37,883 bases of DNA from Cyanobacteria bacterium GSL.Bin1 (GCA_009909085.1 JAAANX010000177.1:1-37883); one strand, 5' to 3'. Shown: positions 9,767 through 19,324, counted from the first letter of the stretch. Notes: generated by a model not told the origin, from the sequence alone. Made by a program: numbers and translations.

Positions 9767-9799
9767 GTCCTATTAGATGTTTTTGAGTCCTATTAGATG
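9767..9799. promoter_or_regulatory. direct-repeat operator, probable AraC/PchR-type site
   Basis: GTCCTATTAGATG occurs at 9767-9779 and again, identical over 13 bases, at 9787-9799, a period of 20 bp. This is two helical turns, the layout expected for AraC-family proteins, which contact direct repeats on one face of DNA. It lies about 100-130 bp upstream of the receptor start on the minus strand and also upstream of the plus-strand gene cluster beginning at 9933. Two AraC/PchR-like regulators are encoded nearby. A different pair with the same 20-bp period precedes the receptor at 21906. Regulator assignment is inference. Confidence 0.6.
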
Positions 9800-9932
9800 G
9801 CTGATTTGCTGAAAATCCCTACATTAGCCAAACGTAAGGATTAGAACAATTATGGATTAAATATTGACACTCTTTTGCAACAGCGTTACTATCGGAAATA
9901 ACAGCTTTTAGAGCTGGCAAACGTAAAAAATC

Positions 9933-10727
9933 TTGCAAGTTGAAGGGAATAAAGAGTGGTTTGTTTTTGAGGATACGTTAGGTCATCCCCTTGCCAATCG
10001 GCATATTAACGATGCCTTACCTCCCGAAACTGAACCTTACATTCACACAACTTTAGAACCTGGGGATGTTCTTTATATTCCTCGGGGTCATTGGCACTAT
10101 GCCTTAGCAAAGGATCAGCCTTCTATCCATCTTACTCTCGGTGTTCATTGCCATACCGGTGTTGACCTTCTGGATTGGCTGAAAAGTGAACTACAACAAG
10201 AGGAGGGTTGGCGACAGAATCTTCCCACTAATATTACAGAGTTACACTCCAATGCTATGGATAGCTATGTTAACGATTTAGTTCAAAAGCTACAACAGCT
10301 CCTAACCAAGGATAATCTTAGCAGTGAGTACACTGATTACTTAGCCAGTAAACAAACTGTTCCTTGTAGCTATTCTTTTCCTTACCAAGTTGGTTTTAGA
10401 CTGGAAGAAGTTGATCAAAATACATTCCTGCGATGGCCCCGTTATCAGCGAGCATTTGTTTCAACTAATGGAGGCCAATATAACATCCGTATGGGAAGTA
10501 AAGAAATTAAACTAAAGGGAATTCCACAATCCTTTATTGACAATTTATTTGCCTACCCAGAATTTAGCGCTTATCAAGCATGGGAGTGGTTATCGGACTA
10601 TGATTGGGACGCAGATGTCCAGCCTTTACTTTCACGATTAGTAATGGAGGGATTACTTTTAGTTAAACCTTCTCAAAATGAAACGATGAGTTCTACTAAC
10701 TCAAAATCCTTACCTATTTATAATTAA
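9933..10727 (+). pseudogene. JmjC/cupin-4 oxygenase-like protein, N-terminally truncated
   Basis: The surviving 264 residues match the middle and C-terminal part of the cupin-4/JmjC family (RoxA-like protein hydroxylases, Fe(II)/2-oxoglutarate enzymes): LQVEGNKEWFVFED, then EPGDVLYIPRGHWHYAL with the distal metal-ligand His, and a C-terminal winged-helix-like part. Family proteins are usually about 380-400 residues, and the conserved HxD iron ligands lie just before the point where similarity starts here. A TAA in the same frame at 9924-9926, two codons before the first conserved residues, rules out a longer frame. The apparent start is a TTG with no ribosome site. Probably inactive as an oxygenase, though a truncated protein could still be made. 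Confidence 0.7.
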
Positions 10728-10745
10728 AACTTTGAGCAAGTAATC

Positions 10746-11717
10746 ATGACAAAGCAATTCTTTTGCGCCCAAGCCTGTTACCAAGCAGGGGAATCCATGA
10801 TTGGCATGACAGCTAATAACCAGCACTATATTTTAGTGGAATGCCCTCTTCCTTGGCCCCATCAAGCGGCGGAAGCAGAATCTGTGCCTGAGAATTTACA
10901 AGCGTTAATGAGGGAATTGCGTGAAACTCAACAATCAGTGCGTTTTTTATTCATCTATAACCAAGCTCTCAGACTTAGACAAGGCAACCGAATCATTATA
11001 CTGACGCTTCCCCAAGGACGTACCCAAAGTTTCTATAAATATGAAAGTCAAGTTAGCGATTTAACTCAAGTTGCCCCCTTAATTCGGAGTTACTTAGCTA
11101 AGGGGACAAATGCTGACTTAGAAGATTCCTCTGCTATCCGTGATATTCTTGTTTGTACTCATGGCACTCACGATAAGTGTTGTGGCAAATATGGGAAACC
11201 CTTCTACCAAGAAGCGTGTCAAATAACTGCTTTCTCTCCCAATGTCAGAATTTGGCAGAGCAGCCATTTTGGTGGACATCGTTTTGCCCCCACCGCCATT
11301 GATTTCCCAGAAGGTCGATTTTATGGCTTTCTCAATCGCGATTTTTTCACTTCAATTTTGCAACGCTCAGGAGATATTTCTTGTTTGAATCAAATCTATC
11401 GCGGTTGGAGTCTCTTACCTCGTCCCGTGCAGATTTTAGAGAAAGAGTTAGCTATTGCACATGGTTGGGATTGGTTTAACTATAAAGTAGCCGGTCGCAT
11501 CTTAGAAAAAACAGAGGATGGAAACCAGCAGAAAGTGGAATTAGAATATGAAACCCCCAATGGGGAATTAGCGGCTTATCGTGGCAACATTGTTGTTGAT
11601 CCAACCCAGACAGTTAACTTGTATGGTGGTTGTAAATCCAACGAACCCAAGTCTTTTACGAAACTTGCTGTTCAAGATTACGAGGCAATTGAATTAACTA
11701 AAGCAGGGCTTAAATAA
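10746..11717 (+). CDS. sucrase/ferredoxin-like family protein
   Basis: A 323-residue protein of the sucrase/ferredoxin-like (thioredoxin-fold, possibly 2Fe-2S) family. Diagnostic stretches are CTHGTHDKCCGKYGKPFY at about residues 137-154, GGHRFAPTAIDFPEGRFYG at about 177-195, and LYGGC near residue 297; Cys and His in these motifs are candidate metal ligands. A redox role is assumed from the family, but its substrate is unknown. It starts 18 bases after the cupin remnant and is followed 17 bases later by the FkbM gene, so these are probably one transcript. A role in reducing siderophore-bound iron is possible but not shown. Confidence 0.75.
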   Translation: MTKQFFCAQACYQAGESMIGMTANNQHYILVECPLPWPHQAAEAESVPENLQALMRELRETQQSVRFLFIYNQALRLRQGNRIIILTLPQGRTQSFYKYESQVSDLTQVAPLIRSYLAKGTNADLEDSSAIRDILVCTHGTHDKCCGKYGKPFYQEACQITAFSPNVRIWQSSHFGGHRFAPTAIDFPEGRFYGFLNRDFFTSILQRSGDISCLNQIYRGWSLLPRPVQILEKELAIAHGWDWFNYKVAGRILEKTEDGNQQKVELEYETPNGELAAYRGNIVVDPTQTVNLYGGCKSNEPKSFTKLAVQDYEAIELTKAGLK

Positions 11718-11734
11718 ATAATAAGGTCTTTATT

Positions 11735-12409
11735 ATGAGACAATTACCACCAATTAATTACTCAAAAATTACAAGGGCTGAAGTCAAAGAATATGTTAAT
11801 AAGCCTAACCCTACGATTTTAGAAATTGGTGCTCATCATGGGGAGCATACAGTTTTATTTTCGGAAATGTTTGAATCTCCAAAAATTTATTGCTTTGAGC
11901 CCGATCCTAGAAATATAGTTTCGTTTAAGCAAAGAGTAGGAGATCATCCTTACATCACTTTATTTGAGATGGCAGTTAGTTCTAATAGCGGAACTACAGA
12001 GCTTTATCAAAGTAGTGGAGTTAGTAAAAAGAGTATCGAACATGATTGTTCAAGTTCTATTAAAAAGCCCAAAAATCATCTTTATGTTTACCCAACAATA
12101 AAATTTGACCAAAAAGTTTTGGTTAACACTATATCTTTAGACGAATGGTGTAATCAGTATAAAATTAACTGCATTGACTTTATTTGGATGGATGTGCAAG
12201 GTGCTGAAATGGATGTTTTTCAAGGAGCAAATCAAGCTCTTAAATTAACAAGATATCTGTATACTGAATATAATAACAATGAACTTTATGAAGGTCAAGG
12301 AAATTTAGAGCAAATACTTGAGTATTTAGAGCAATTTAGTTATGAACCACTAATTAGATATCCAGGTGATATCCTCTTAAAAAATTATAAACCCAAATTT
12401 AAAAATTAG
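11735..12409 (+). CDS. FkbM family methyltransferase
   Basis: A 224-residue SAM-dependent methyltransferase. ILEIGAHHGEHTVLFSEMF at about residues 28-46 is the glycine-rich SAM loop, CFEPDPRN holds the acidic ribose-binding residue, VNTISLDEWC and IDFIWMDVQGAEMDVFQGA are typical FkbM motifs, and LYTEYNNNELYEGQ follows. FkbM enzymes O-methylate sugars or natural products. It is AT-rich like the glycosyltransferase at 5626-6837, so the two may share an origin or act on the same glycan. The target is not evident. It follows the sucrase/ferredoxin-like gene by 17 bases. Confidence 0.85.
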   Translation: MRQLPPINYSKITRAEVKEYVNKPNPTILEIGAHHGEHTVLFSEMFESPKIYCFEPDPRNIVSFKQRVGDHPYITLFEMAVSSNSGTTELYQSSGVSKKSIEHDCSSSIKKPKNHLYVYPTIKFDQKVLVNTISLDEWCNQYKINCIDFIWMDVQGAEMDVFQGANQALKLTRYLYTEYNNNELYEGQGNLEQILEYLEQFSYEPLIRYPGDILLKNYKPKFKN

Positions 12410-12549
12410 TCTAAGTAAGTGAGTATAGAAAAACGCAACTACATTGAGCATGAGTAAATAAAAATTTCTACTTCTTAGAAAATCATGCTACTCTCTAATA
12501 AAAAATTAAATAAATAATCGCAGTTAATGACCTAGAAGTAATTAATAAG

Positions 12550-13014
12550 GTGAATTCGTTAGAAATTCGTGCTCCTCACTCTCAAGAACTCTCTGCAATG
12601 TATTACCAACGGTGGACTGTGTTGCGCCAACCCTTGGGGAAATCTCCTGGGAGTGAGCGCGATCGCGCTGATGAGGCTGAAGGAACTTATTACGCGATTG
12701 CCAAAGGCAAGTGGCTTCGCCACATCGCGCTGATCGAAGGAAAAATTATTGGTTCAGCACGGCTACGTTTATTTGAAAAGGGGATAGGAAGTATTGCTTA
12801 TGTTGCCGTTTTACCTGAATTTTCTCGACAAGGTATTGGCAGCCAATTAATGGAATTTCTTCTCAACCTTGCTCAAGAAAAGGGGTTGCACACGATTCGT
12901 TTGCGTTCACGAGTAACGGCTCAAAGTTTTTATAAGAAATTGGGATTTAGTTCCACAACTGAGCCTTTTATCCACATTGGGATTCCCCATGTGGACATGA
13001 AACTCTCTTTGTAG
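12550..13014 (+). CDS. GNAT family N-acetyltransferase
   Basis: A 154-residue acetyl-CoA-dependent acyltransferase. IAYVAVLPEFSRQGIGSQLMEFLLNLAQEKG at about residues 83-113 contains the Q/RxxGxG/A acetyl-CoA loop (RQGIGS), and SFYKKLGF is the usual C-terminal motif. The start is GTG. The acceptor is unknown; family members near siderophore genes can acylate amines, but no direct evidence ties it to the pathway. A 37-bp nested palindrome (12693-12729) lies in frame in the first half and seems to add about 12 residues (AIAKGKWLRHIA) before the beta strand LIEGKIIGSARL. It converges on the AraC gene at 13072. Confidence 0.85.
   Translation: MNSLEIRAPHSQELSAMYYQRWTVLRQPLGKSPGSERDRADEAEGTYYAIAKGKWLRHIALIEGKIIGSARLRLFEKGIGSIAYVAVLPEFSRQGIGSQLMEFLLNLAQEKGLHTIRLRSRVTAQSFYKKLGFSSTTEPFIHIGIPHVDMKLSL
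12693..12729. repeat. nested palindromic element inside the GNAT gene
   Basis: Outer arms CGCGAT (12693-12698) and ATCGCG (12724-12729) enclose two hairpins: TGCC-AAA-GGCA (12699-12709) and GTGGC-TTC-GCCAC (12711-12723). In single strands this gives a compact clover-leaf. The same plan recurs at 26656-26693. It is in frame in the host gene and does not stop it. Confidence 0.75.
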
Positions 13015-13071
13015 TGAAGAGTCTGATTTTAAAAGTTTTAATCAATTAACTGTCGGAAAATATTTTTTTAA

Positions 13072-14070
13072 TTAAGACCGATATTTTCCAGGCGTTATCC
13101 CAAAGCGACGTTTAAAGGCGCGAGAAAAATAACTGACATTGGAGTAACCAATGCGATGAGCAACATTGCTAACCGTGAGGTCTTTATCTTCTAATAAAAT
13201 TCTGGCTAAATCTAAACGATAATTTTGCAAGTATTGAAGGGGGGTCACATTAAAAACTTCTCGAAATCCTTGCTGTAATTTCATGCGATCCAGTCCAATT
13301 TTTTGGGCTAATTTGACAATCGATGGCGGATCAAGATAATTGTTTTCTAAAATGGCTCTAGCTTCATAAACTTGCTCAATTTCTTTTGGGTTTAATGTAA
13401 ACTGACGGGGTTGCTGTTTTTCTTGTTGCAGCAGTTGAAACAATTGTAAGGAAACCAGTTCCAACACTTTTGCTTCCAAATACATTCGCGCGATCGCGCC
13501 TTGATACGGATGTTCCCAAATTTGCTTAATAATGGTTTGCATCATGGGAGTAATCTTGCCAACAGGTTGATGGAAACGGGGAGCGCGATCAGTTTCAATG
13601 AGTGGCTTTAGCTGTTGAGGAACCTGTTCTAATTCTAAAACAAAATCTCTTAGAAGAGCTAAAGGAATTTCAATAATTACTGCTTGATGTTCACCTTGAT
13701 ATGACTGCTCAATTTCTTCAATATTGGGTAAGAAAGCCAGATAATTTTGCCCACACTGCTCAGTGTACTCTGCTTGATTTTTGATGATTCCAGGACAAAT
13801 AACAGGATGATCTCCTGATAATAAAAAATGAGAAATTAAAGGTTTACTTTCAATATGTTCAACGGTTTTTCCATAATCATTATAGATGATTTGATTAGTG
13901 AGCTTTAATTTAACTCCATTCGGTAATAAACCGTAATTTAGATTGTGTTTCCGCCAATAATTAATATCTCGTCGTATTTTATTAAATCCCTGTACATTAT
14001 AATGCAGTTCTCGCAATGTCATGGTTTCCAGCCATGAATTTTTTAAGTCTGCTTTGGTGAGCAAATCCAT
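13072..14070 (-). CDS. AraC family regulator, PchR-like
   Basis: A 332-residue regulator of the type seen beside cyanobacterial siderophore genes. The N-terminal part is a poorly conserved sensor domain. From about residue 225 come two helix-turn-helix units: PPSIVKLAQKIGLDRMKLQQGFREVF, then NYRLDLARILLEDKDLTVSNVAHRIGYSNVSYFSRAFKRRFGITPGKY, the classic AraC signature. PchR proteins respond to the ferric siderophore and activate uptake and synthesis genes. It is transcribed away from the PKS (14161-18765) only in the sense that both are on the minus strand, with 90 bases between. It is related to the regulator at 19325-20320, so the locus may have two siderophore sensors. Confidence 0.92.
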   Translation of the reverse strand: MDLLTKADLKNSWLETMTLRELHYNVQGFNKIRRDINYWRKHNLNYGLLPNGVKLKLTNQIIYNDYGKTVEHIESKPLISHFLLSGDHPVICPGIIKNQAEYTEQCGQNYLAFLPNIEEIEQSYQGEHQAVIIEIPLALLRDFVLELEQVPQQLKPLIETDRAPRFHQPVGKITPMMQTIIKQIWEHPYQGAIARMYLEAKVLELVSLQLFQLLQQEKQQPRQFTLNPKEIEQVYEARAILENNYLDPPSIVKLAQKIGLDRMKLQQGFREVFNVTPLQYLQNYRLDLARILLEDKDLTVSNVAHRIGYSNVSYFSRAFKRRFGITPGKYRS

Positions 14071-14160
14071 GGTTTGTCTAACCTCACTTCAGTTAACAGA
14101 ACTAGCGTTTATATAATGAGCTATTAAAAATTTTTGCATTGGCACCTCTATCACTGAAAC

Positions 14161-17100
14161 CTATAACCAGTGATGCTCATCGCCAGCTAAAATTTGGTTG
14201 AGTAAGGAGTCCACTTCGTTGGCGGACAGGGCATTGAGTTCGGAGAGGAGGTCGTCAGTTTCCTCGCTGCGTTGGATATTTTGTGGATCAGCGTTATCTT
14301 CAGTGGTAATCATGGCTGCTAATCCGGCAACGGTTGGGGTTTCAAAGAGGCGATTGAGAGGGAGTTCTTGCTGAACGCGATCGCGCAATTCACTAATAAT
14401 TTCCGTTGCCAACAGCGAATGACCCCCTAACTCGAAAAAGTCGTCATGAATCCCTACCGGTTCAATCCCCAGAAAGCGTTGCCAGGTGTCAGCGACAATG
14501 GTTTCGGTTTCATTGCGGGGGGCAACATAGGGCACTTGGAGATTGGGACGGGGATAGGTGACAGAGGGCTGCGGTTGATTATTTTGCGAAGTTTGGGTTG
14601 CCAACTGTTCTAGAGAGTGGGGAGTAGCACGGCGTTGAATGACAGTGGGTAAGTCTTTGGTACAAACAATGACTTGCGGAGATCCTAATCCTTGCAGGCG
14701 ACGGAACGCGTCTTGTCCTTCTGCGGTGGAGATTCCCATTTCTAGCCCTTGTTCACGGCGTTTTTGCAGTTGTTCGGGAACAGTGGTATTCACTGCCATG
14801 CCCACTTCTTGCCAAGTATCCCAGTTAATGGCAAGGGTGAGTTGACCGCTGCGGTGGGTGCGATAATGGGCAAAACTATCGAGAAAGGCATTGGCGGCAC
14901 AGTAGTCCACTTGACCGACACCTCCCATCACCGAACTGAGAGAGGAGTTGAGAATCATAAAGTCTAAGGGCTTGTCTGCAAACAGTTCATCGAGGATACG
15001 AGTGCCTTGCAGTTTAGCCGATAGAACCGTGGCTGCTTTTTCGGGCGTTTTCAGTTGGATAATGCCGCCTCCGGCAATGCCAGCGGTATGAATGACGCCA
15101 TTAATCTTGCCAAAATGCGCTTCCGCCTCTTCAATCGCAGTTGCCATCGCAGCGCGTTCGCTGACATCAGCCGTTAACACCAAAACCTCTGCCCCCTGTT
15201 CTTCCAAGGCTTGCACACGACGAACTTTCTCAGCAACCGAGTCGTCTGCTTCTTCACCCGTTAGCCAGTCTTGCCACTCAGCGCGATCCGGTAATCCAGA
15301 ACGACTGATTAAAATCAGTTTAGTGTGAGGCGTTTGCGCGATTTCATTGGCTAATGCTAAACCAATCCCCCCTAATCCGCCTGTAATCAAATAAACGCCT
15401 CCCTCACGGATGAGAGATTGAGAAGATGAGGGAATAGAAACTCGATCAAAGGTTTGTCGCCAACGATAACCATTGCGATAGGCAATACAACCCTCTGGGA
15501 TTTTGGTGTTCAGTTCCTTGAGTAACGGTTCACGGAGAGAATCTAGTTGTTGATTTAACGCCGTTGCATCAACATCAATCAGACGACAGGGTAAATGGGG
15601 GTACTCTTGGGGAATGACTTTACAAATACCTTGTACTGTTGCTTTTTCCGGAGACAAGGGTTCAGTTCCCGTTACATCGTATTGTTCGCTAGTAATAACC
15701 GTGAGTGGCAAATTGTCCGATAAATCTTGTTTACCAAGGGCTTGCGCGAGAAACAGTAACTGATAAAAGCAGTTCTCTCCTTGCTGAGAGTTCGGGGTAA
15801 CATTCCAGAAATGGAGAAGCTGTTGGGGAAGGTGATTTTGATCCGCTAGGGTTGGGAACAGGGTGTCGTAATCTTGTTTGCGATCAGGATTAATGGCGTA
15901 AGCCTGTTCTCCCAGTTGACTAAAGGTCGTTCCCGCTTGAACCGTAACCACCTGATCGCCCTGTTTTTCTAAACGATGGGCAATGCTTTCTCCTAACCCT
16001 GTTGCATCCAGAAAAATTAACCAAGATGTAGTTGATGGGAGGTTTTGTGGAGATAATACTTCTCGTTTCCAAGAAGGAACATAAAACCACTCGCTGAGAT
16101 TTTGATTTTTGCGCAGTTCTGATGGTGTCTCACTGGTTGAAACAGTTGGCGGATCAATCCAATAGCGTTGTCGTTGGAAAGGATAGGTGGGTAAAGGAAT
16201 GAGTTGTCGTTGTTCTTGGGCATAAAATCCAGACCAATCGGGAGAAATGCCGCTTAACCAGAGGTCTCCCAATGCCTGTAGAATTTGTTCTTGATCTGCA
16301 GTTTGGCTTTTGGGATGGGGGAGAGAGTGGGTGACTCTCGCTGTGGTTGCTTGCTGTTTCACTAAAGTGCTGAGGGTGGTTCCGGGTCCCACTTCCAAGA
16401 AGATTCGGTCTTGTTGCAAGAGTTCGCTAATCCCAGCAGAAAATTGAACGGTGTGGCGGAGTTGTTTCGCCCAGTAGTCAGGGCTTGTCGCTTGTTCACT
16501 CGTAATCCAAGTTCCTGTCAGGTTAGAAATAAACGGAATTTGTGGTGACTGTAACTTTACCTTTGCAACTTCAGCCTTAAATTGCTCTAAGATGGGAGTC
16601 ATCATCGGGGAATGGAAGGCATGAGAGGTGTTGAGGAAACGGTTATTGATCCCTTTCGTTTCAAGTTGGGATTGGAGTTGTGCAATTTTGCTTTCTTCTC
16701 CGGAAACTACGCATAAGTGTGGGGCATTAATCACTGCTAGTGTCAAATTATCTCCTAAAAAGGGTTCAATCTCGGAAGCCGAAGCCGTGACACTCAGCAT
16801 TTTTCCTGACGGTAACGATTGCATCAGTTGCGCCCGTTGTACCACTAACCACAGGGCATCGGTAAAAGAAATAACACCTGACAGACACGCTGCCCCATAT
16901 TCGCCAATACTATGTCCAATCATCGCTTGGGGTTGAATGCCCCAAGATTGCCAGAGACGGGCTAAGGCATACTCTACGAGAAATAAAGCCGGTTGCGCGA
17001 TCGCGGTTTGGGTTAATTTCTCGTTTGCCGTTGCTTCCTCGCCTTCTCGGGGATAGAGAATTTGGCGTAAATCCAGATTGAGCAAGGATTGCAGTTGTTC

Positions 17101-18765
17101 TGCACCGCAATTGACTTGTTCTCGAAACACCGATTCAGTTTGATATAACTCCAATCCCATGTTGACAAACTGTGCCCCTTGTCCCGGAAACAGGAACGTA
17201 ACCGCAGGAGGTTGGTCTGGAGAAGATTGAGAGGTTTTCTCTTGTAACTGCGCGATCGCTGACTGGGTATCCGACGCAACGACCATCCGCCGATAAGGAA
17301 AACCTTTACGGGCGGTATTCAGGGTATAAGCGACATCAGCAAGTTTTAAATCGGGATGATTGGTCAGATGTTGGGCAAGATTGTCTGATGCTGTCGTGAG
17401 GGCAGTTTCACTCTTTGCGGAGAGAAGGAGAAGTTGGCAAGGACGAGAGTCACTACTGGAAACCGGCAGTGGGGCTTCTTCTAAAACGATGTGTGCGTTG
17501 GTTCCCCCAATGCCAAAGGAACTGACACCCGCCCGACGTGGCGTTTCTCCTCGTTGCCAAGGCGTAAGAGTGGTATTGACGAAGAAAGGGCTATTGTCAA
17601 AATCAATTTCAGGATTGGGTTCTTGGAAATGCAAACTGGGAGGAATCGCTTGATGATGGAGGGCGAGAACGGTTTTAATCAATCCCGTTACTCCTGCTGC
17701 GGCATCGAGATGTCCCACATTACTTTTCACTGAACCTAATGCACAATATCTCTTCTCTTGCGTAGTGGTTTGAAAGGCTTCTGTTAGGGCTTGCACTTCA
17801 ATGGGATCGCCTAACGGGGTTGCCGTGCCGTGGGCTTCGATATATTGGATCGTATTGGGGTCAATATCAGCGACAAATAAGGCTTCCGCGATCGCGCTGG
17901 CTTGACCTTTGACACTGGGGGCAGTGTAGCCTACTTTTGCTGATCCATCATTATTGACAGCAGAGCCTTTAATCACGGCATAAATCGTATTACCATCCGC
18001 TTGTGCCTCTTCTAAGCGTTTGAGAACCACCATTCCCGCACCACTTCCGCCCACTGTGCCTTGGGCTTTTGCATCAAAACTGCGACAGTGACCATCCGGA
18101 GAATAAATTCCCCCTTCTTGATAGTGATACCCAGACAGATGAGGCACTTTCAGAGAAACCCCACCGGCGAGGGCAATATCACTTTCCCCACTGAGTAAAC
18201 TGGATACCGCAGCATGAACTGCGACCAGAGAGGTAGAACAAGCGGTTTGTACGGTGAGACTGGGACCCGTGAGATTAAGTAAATAAGAAATACGGGTGGC
18301 GAGAAAATCTTTGTCATTCCCGATTAAGGTTTGAAACGCCCCAATGGAGTCCAGTTGATTTAAGCGGTGGTGCAAATTAAACAGGAGATAGGTATTGCGC
18401 CCAACTCCACCAAAGACCCCAATTCTTGAGGAAGACATTTCTGGGTTGCAACCGGCAATTTCTAACGCTTCCCACGCCACTTCTAAAAATAAGCGTTGTT
18501 GCGGGTCACTCCGTTCGGCTTCCCGCGGACTATAACCGAAGAATTCCGCATCAAATTCAGCAATATCATTTTTGAGAATGGGTGCTGCTTTCACATAGTT
18601 TGGCTGCTCGTAAACCTGGGAAGAAATGCCTCCTTGGTTTAATTGTTCTTCTGTTAGGGGGGTAATCCCTTCTTTTCCTTGTTTCAGGTTGTCCCAAAAT
18701 TCATCAATGTTTCTGGCACTTGGGAAACGTCCCGTCATGCCAATAATTGCAATCTCGTTTGTCAT
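14161..18765 (-). CDS. type I polyketide synthase, KS-AT-KR-ACP
   Basis: A 1534-residue single PKS module. The KS spans about 1-430, with active Cys176 in VQTACSTSLVAVHAA and the two His in EAHGTATPLGDP and KSNVGHLDAAAG. The AT spans about 520-830 with GHSIGEYGAACLSG; its HAFH motif predicts malonyl-CoA. KR spans about 1110-1300 with the NADPH loop ITGGLGGIG and the Ser/Tyr/Asn residues in SSLSSVMGGVGQVDYCAANAF. The ACP near 1430-1510 has FFELGGHSLLATE with the phosphopantetheine Ser. No DH, ER or TE domains are present, so it would add a beta-hydroxyacyl unit. It follows an AbrB-like gene with a one-base TAATG overlap. Its place in the chain relative to the NRPS proteins is not evident. Confidence 0.95.
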   Translation of the reverse strand: MTNEIAIIGMTGRFPSARNIDEFWDNLKQGKEGITPLTEEQLNQGGISSQVYEQPNYVKAAPILKNDIAEFDAEFFGYSPREAERSDPQQRLFLEVAWEALEIAGCNPEMSSSRIGVFGGVGRNTYLLFNLHHRLNQLDSIGAFQTLIGNDKDFLATRISYLLNLTGPSLTVQTACSTSLVAVHAAVSSLLSGESDIALAGGVSLKVPHLSGYHYQEGGIYSPDGHCRSFDAKAQGTVGGSGAGMVVLKRLEEAQADGNTIYAVIKGSAVNNDGSAKVGYTAPSVKGQASAIAEALFVADIDPNTIQYIEAHGTATPLGDPIEVQALTEAFQTTTQEKRYCALGSVKSNVGHLDAAAGVTGLIKTVLALHHQAIPPSLHFQEPNPEIDFDNSPFFVNTTLTPWQRGETPRRAGVSSFGIGGTNAHIVLEEAPLPVSSSDSRPCQLLLLSAKSETALTTASDNLAQHLTNHPDLKLADVAYTLNTARKGFPYRRMVVASDTQSAIAQLQEKTSQSSPDQPPAVTFLFPGQGAQFVNMGLELYQTESVFREQVNCGAEQLQSLLNLDLRQILYPREGEEATANEKLTQTAIAQPALFLVEYALARLWQSWGIQPQAMIGHSIGEYGAACLSGVISFTDALWLVVQRAQLMQSLPSGKMLSVTASASEIEPFLGDNLTLAVINAPHLCVVSGEESKIAQLQSQLETKGINNRFLNTSHAFHSPMMTPILEQFKAEVAKVKLQSPQIPFISNLTGTWITSEQATSPDYWAKQLRHTVQFSAGISELLQQDRIFLEVGPGTTLSTLVKQQATTARVTHSLPHPKSQTADQEQILQALGDLWLSGISPDWSGFYAQEQRQLIPLPTYPFQRQRYWIDPPTVSTSETPSELRKNQNLSEWFYVPSWKREVLSPQNLPSTTSWLIFLDATGLGESIAHRLEKQGDQVVTVQAGTTFSQLGEQAYAINPDRKQDYDTLFPTLADQNHLPQQLLHFWNVTPNSQQGENCFYQLLFLAQALGKQDLSDNLPLTVITSEQYDVTGTEPLSPEKATVQGICKVIPQEYPHLPCRLIDVDATALNQQLDSLREPLLKELNTKIPEGCIAYRNGYRWRQTFDRVSIPSSSQSLIREGGVYLITGGLGGIGLALANEIAQTPHTKLILISRSGLPDRAEWQDWLTGEEADDSVAEKVRRVQALEEQGAEVLVLTADVSERAAMATAIEEAEAHFGKINGVIHTAGIAGGGIIQLKTPEKAATVLSAKLQGTRILDELFADKPLDFMILNSSLSSVMGGVGQVDYCAANAFLDSFAHYRTHRSGQLTLAINWDTWQEVGMAVNTTVPEQLQKRREQGLEMGISTAEGQDAFRRLQGLGSPQVIVCTKDLPTVIQRRATPHSLEQLATQTSQNNQPQPSVTYPRPNLQVPYVAPRNETETIVADTWQRFLGIEPVGIHDDFFELGGHSLLATEIISELRDRVQQELPLNRLFETPTVAGLAAMITTEDNADPQNIQRSEETDDLLSELNALSANEVDSLLNQILAGDEHHWL

Positions 18766-19028
18766 TAGTCAATATTCTCCCGTCTTAAGGCTTCATCAGG
18801 TAAATTCGCGCCATTCTTGTGACTTTGTACCCATTCCATGAATCGTTCTACTCGTTCTTCTGGAGTTGCCGTTGCCCAAAAGGGCTGTTCTGGCGGCAAG
18901 GGTGATAAAATGAGCCGATTATCACTCGTCACCTCTATTTGAAAGCGAGTATGAGGGGGAATTGCTTGTAAAACTTCTTCAGGAAGTTGCAGTGTTCCAG
19001 TTTCATTGATTTCGACGATGAAAGTCAT
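18765..19028 (-). CDS. AbrB/MazE-type DNA-binding protein, orphan antitoxin-like
   Basis: An 87-residue protein beginning MTFIVEINETGTLQLPEEVL, the swapped-hairpin AbrB/SpoVT fold of MazE and VapB antitoxins, followed by IPPHTRFQIEVTSDNRLILSPL. The ATG at 19026-19028 is preferred over an upstream TTG. Such genes are usually followed by a PIN or MazF toxin; here the next gene is instead the PKS, its ATG overlapping the stop by one base (TAATG), which suggests translational coupling. It may act as a local repressor, or it may be the remnant of a toxin-antitoxin pair whose toxin was lost. Confidence 0.75.
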   Translation of the reverse strand: MTFIVEINETGTLQLPEEVLQAIPPHTRFQIEVTSDNRLILSPLPPEQPFWATATPEERVERFMEWVQSHKNGANLPDEALRRENID

Positions 19029-19324
19029 GGCAATTTGTTTTATTCTCAAAGGCTTTCTCTATAATTGTTATATGCAAAGATTTTCATTAAATGATCGATT
19101 CTGATGAGACAGAGCTTCCCTTCTCACTGGAAATTAAATCTATTAACAGCGAAGCCTTGTTTCGCCTTAGAGAAAATTATGACATAATATTGCGAATATT
19201 TTTTATTAAGGTTGAGAACATTGACCAACGGTCACCGGAGCTTTAGTGAGGACAGGCGTCTTCCGTTTTCCGAAGGCGTAATCTTTGACCACTGAGATCT
19301 AGAACTGCACACGGAAGAAAACTT

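Noticed and set aside
19224-19290. Possible further palindromic element in the gap upstream of the AraC gene (shares ACCAACGGTCA with 21011-21021)
   Set aside because: The stem CGTCTTCCG/CCGAAGGCG is imperfect and the outer arms are only five bases, so it is too weak to list as a member of the family.
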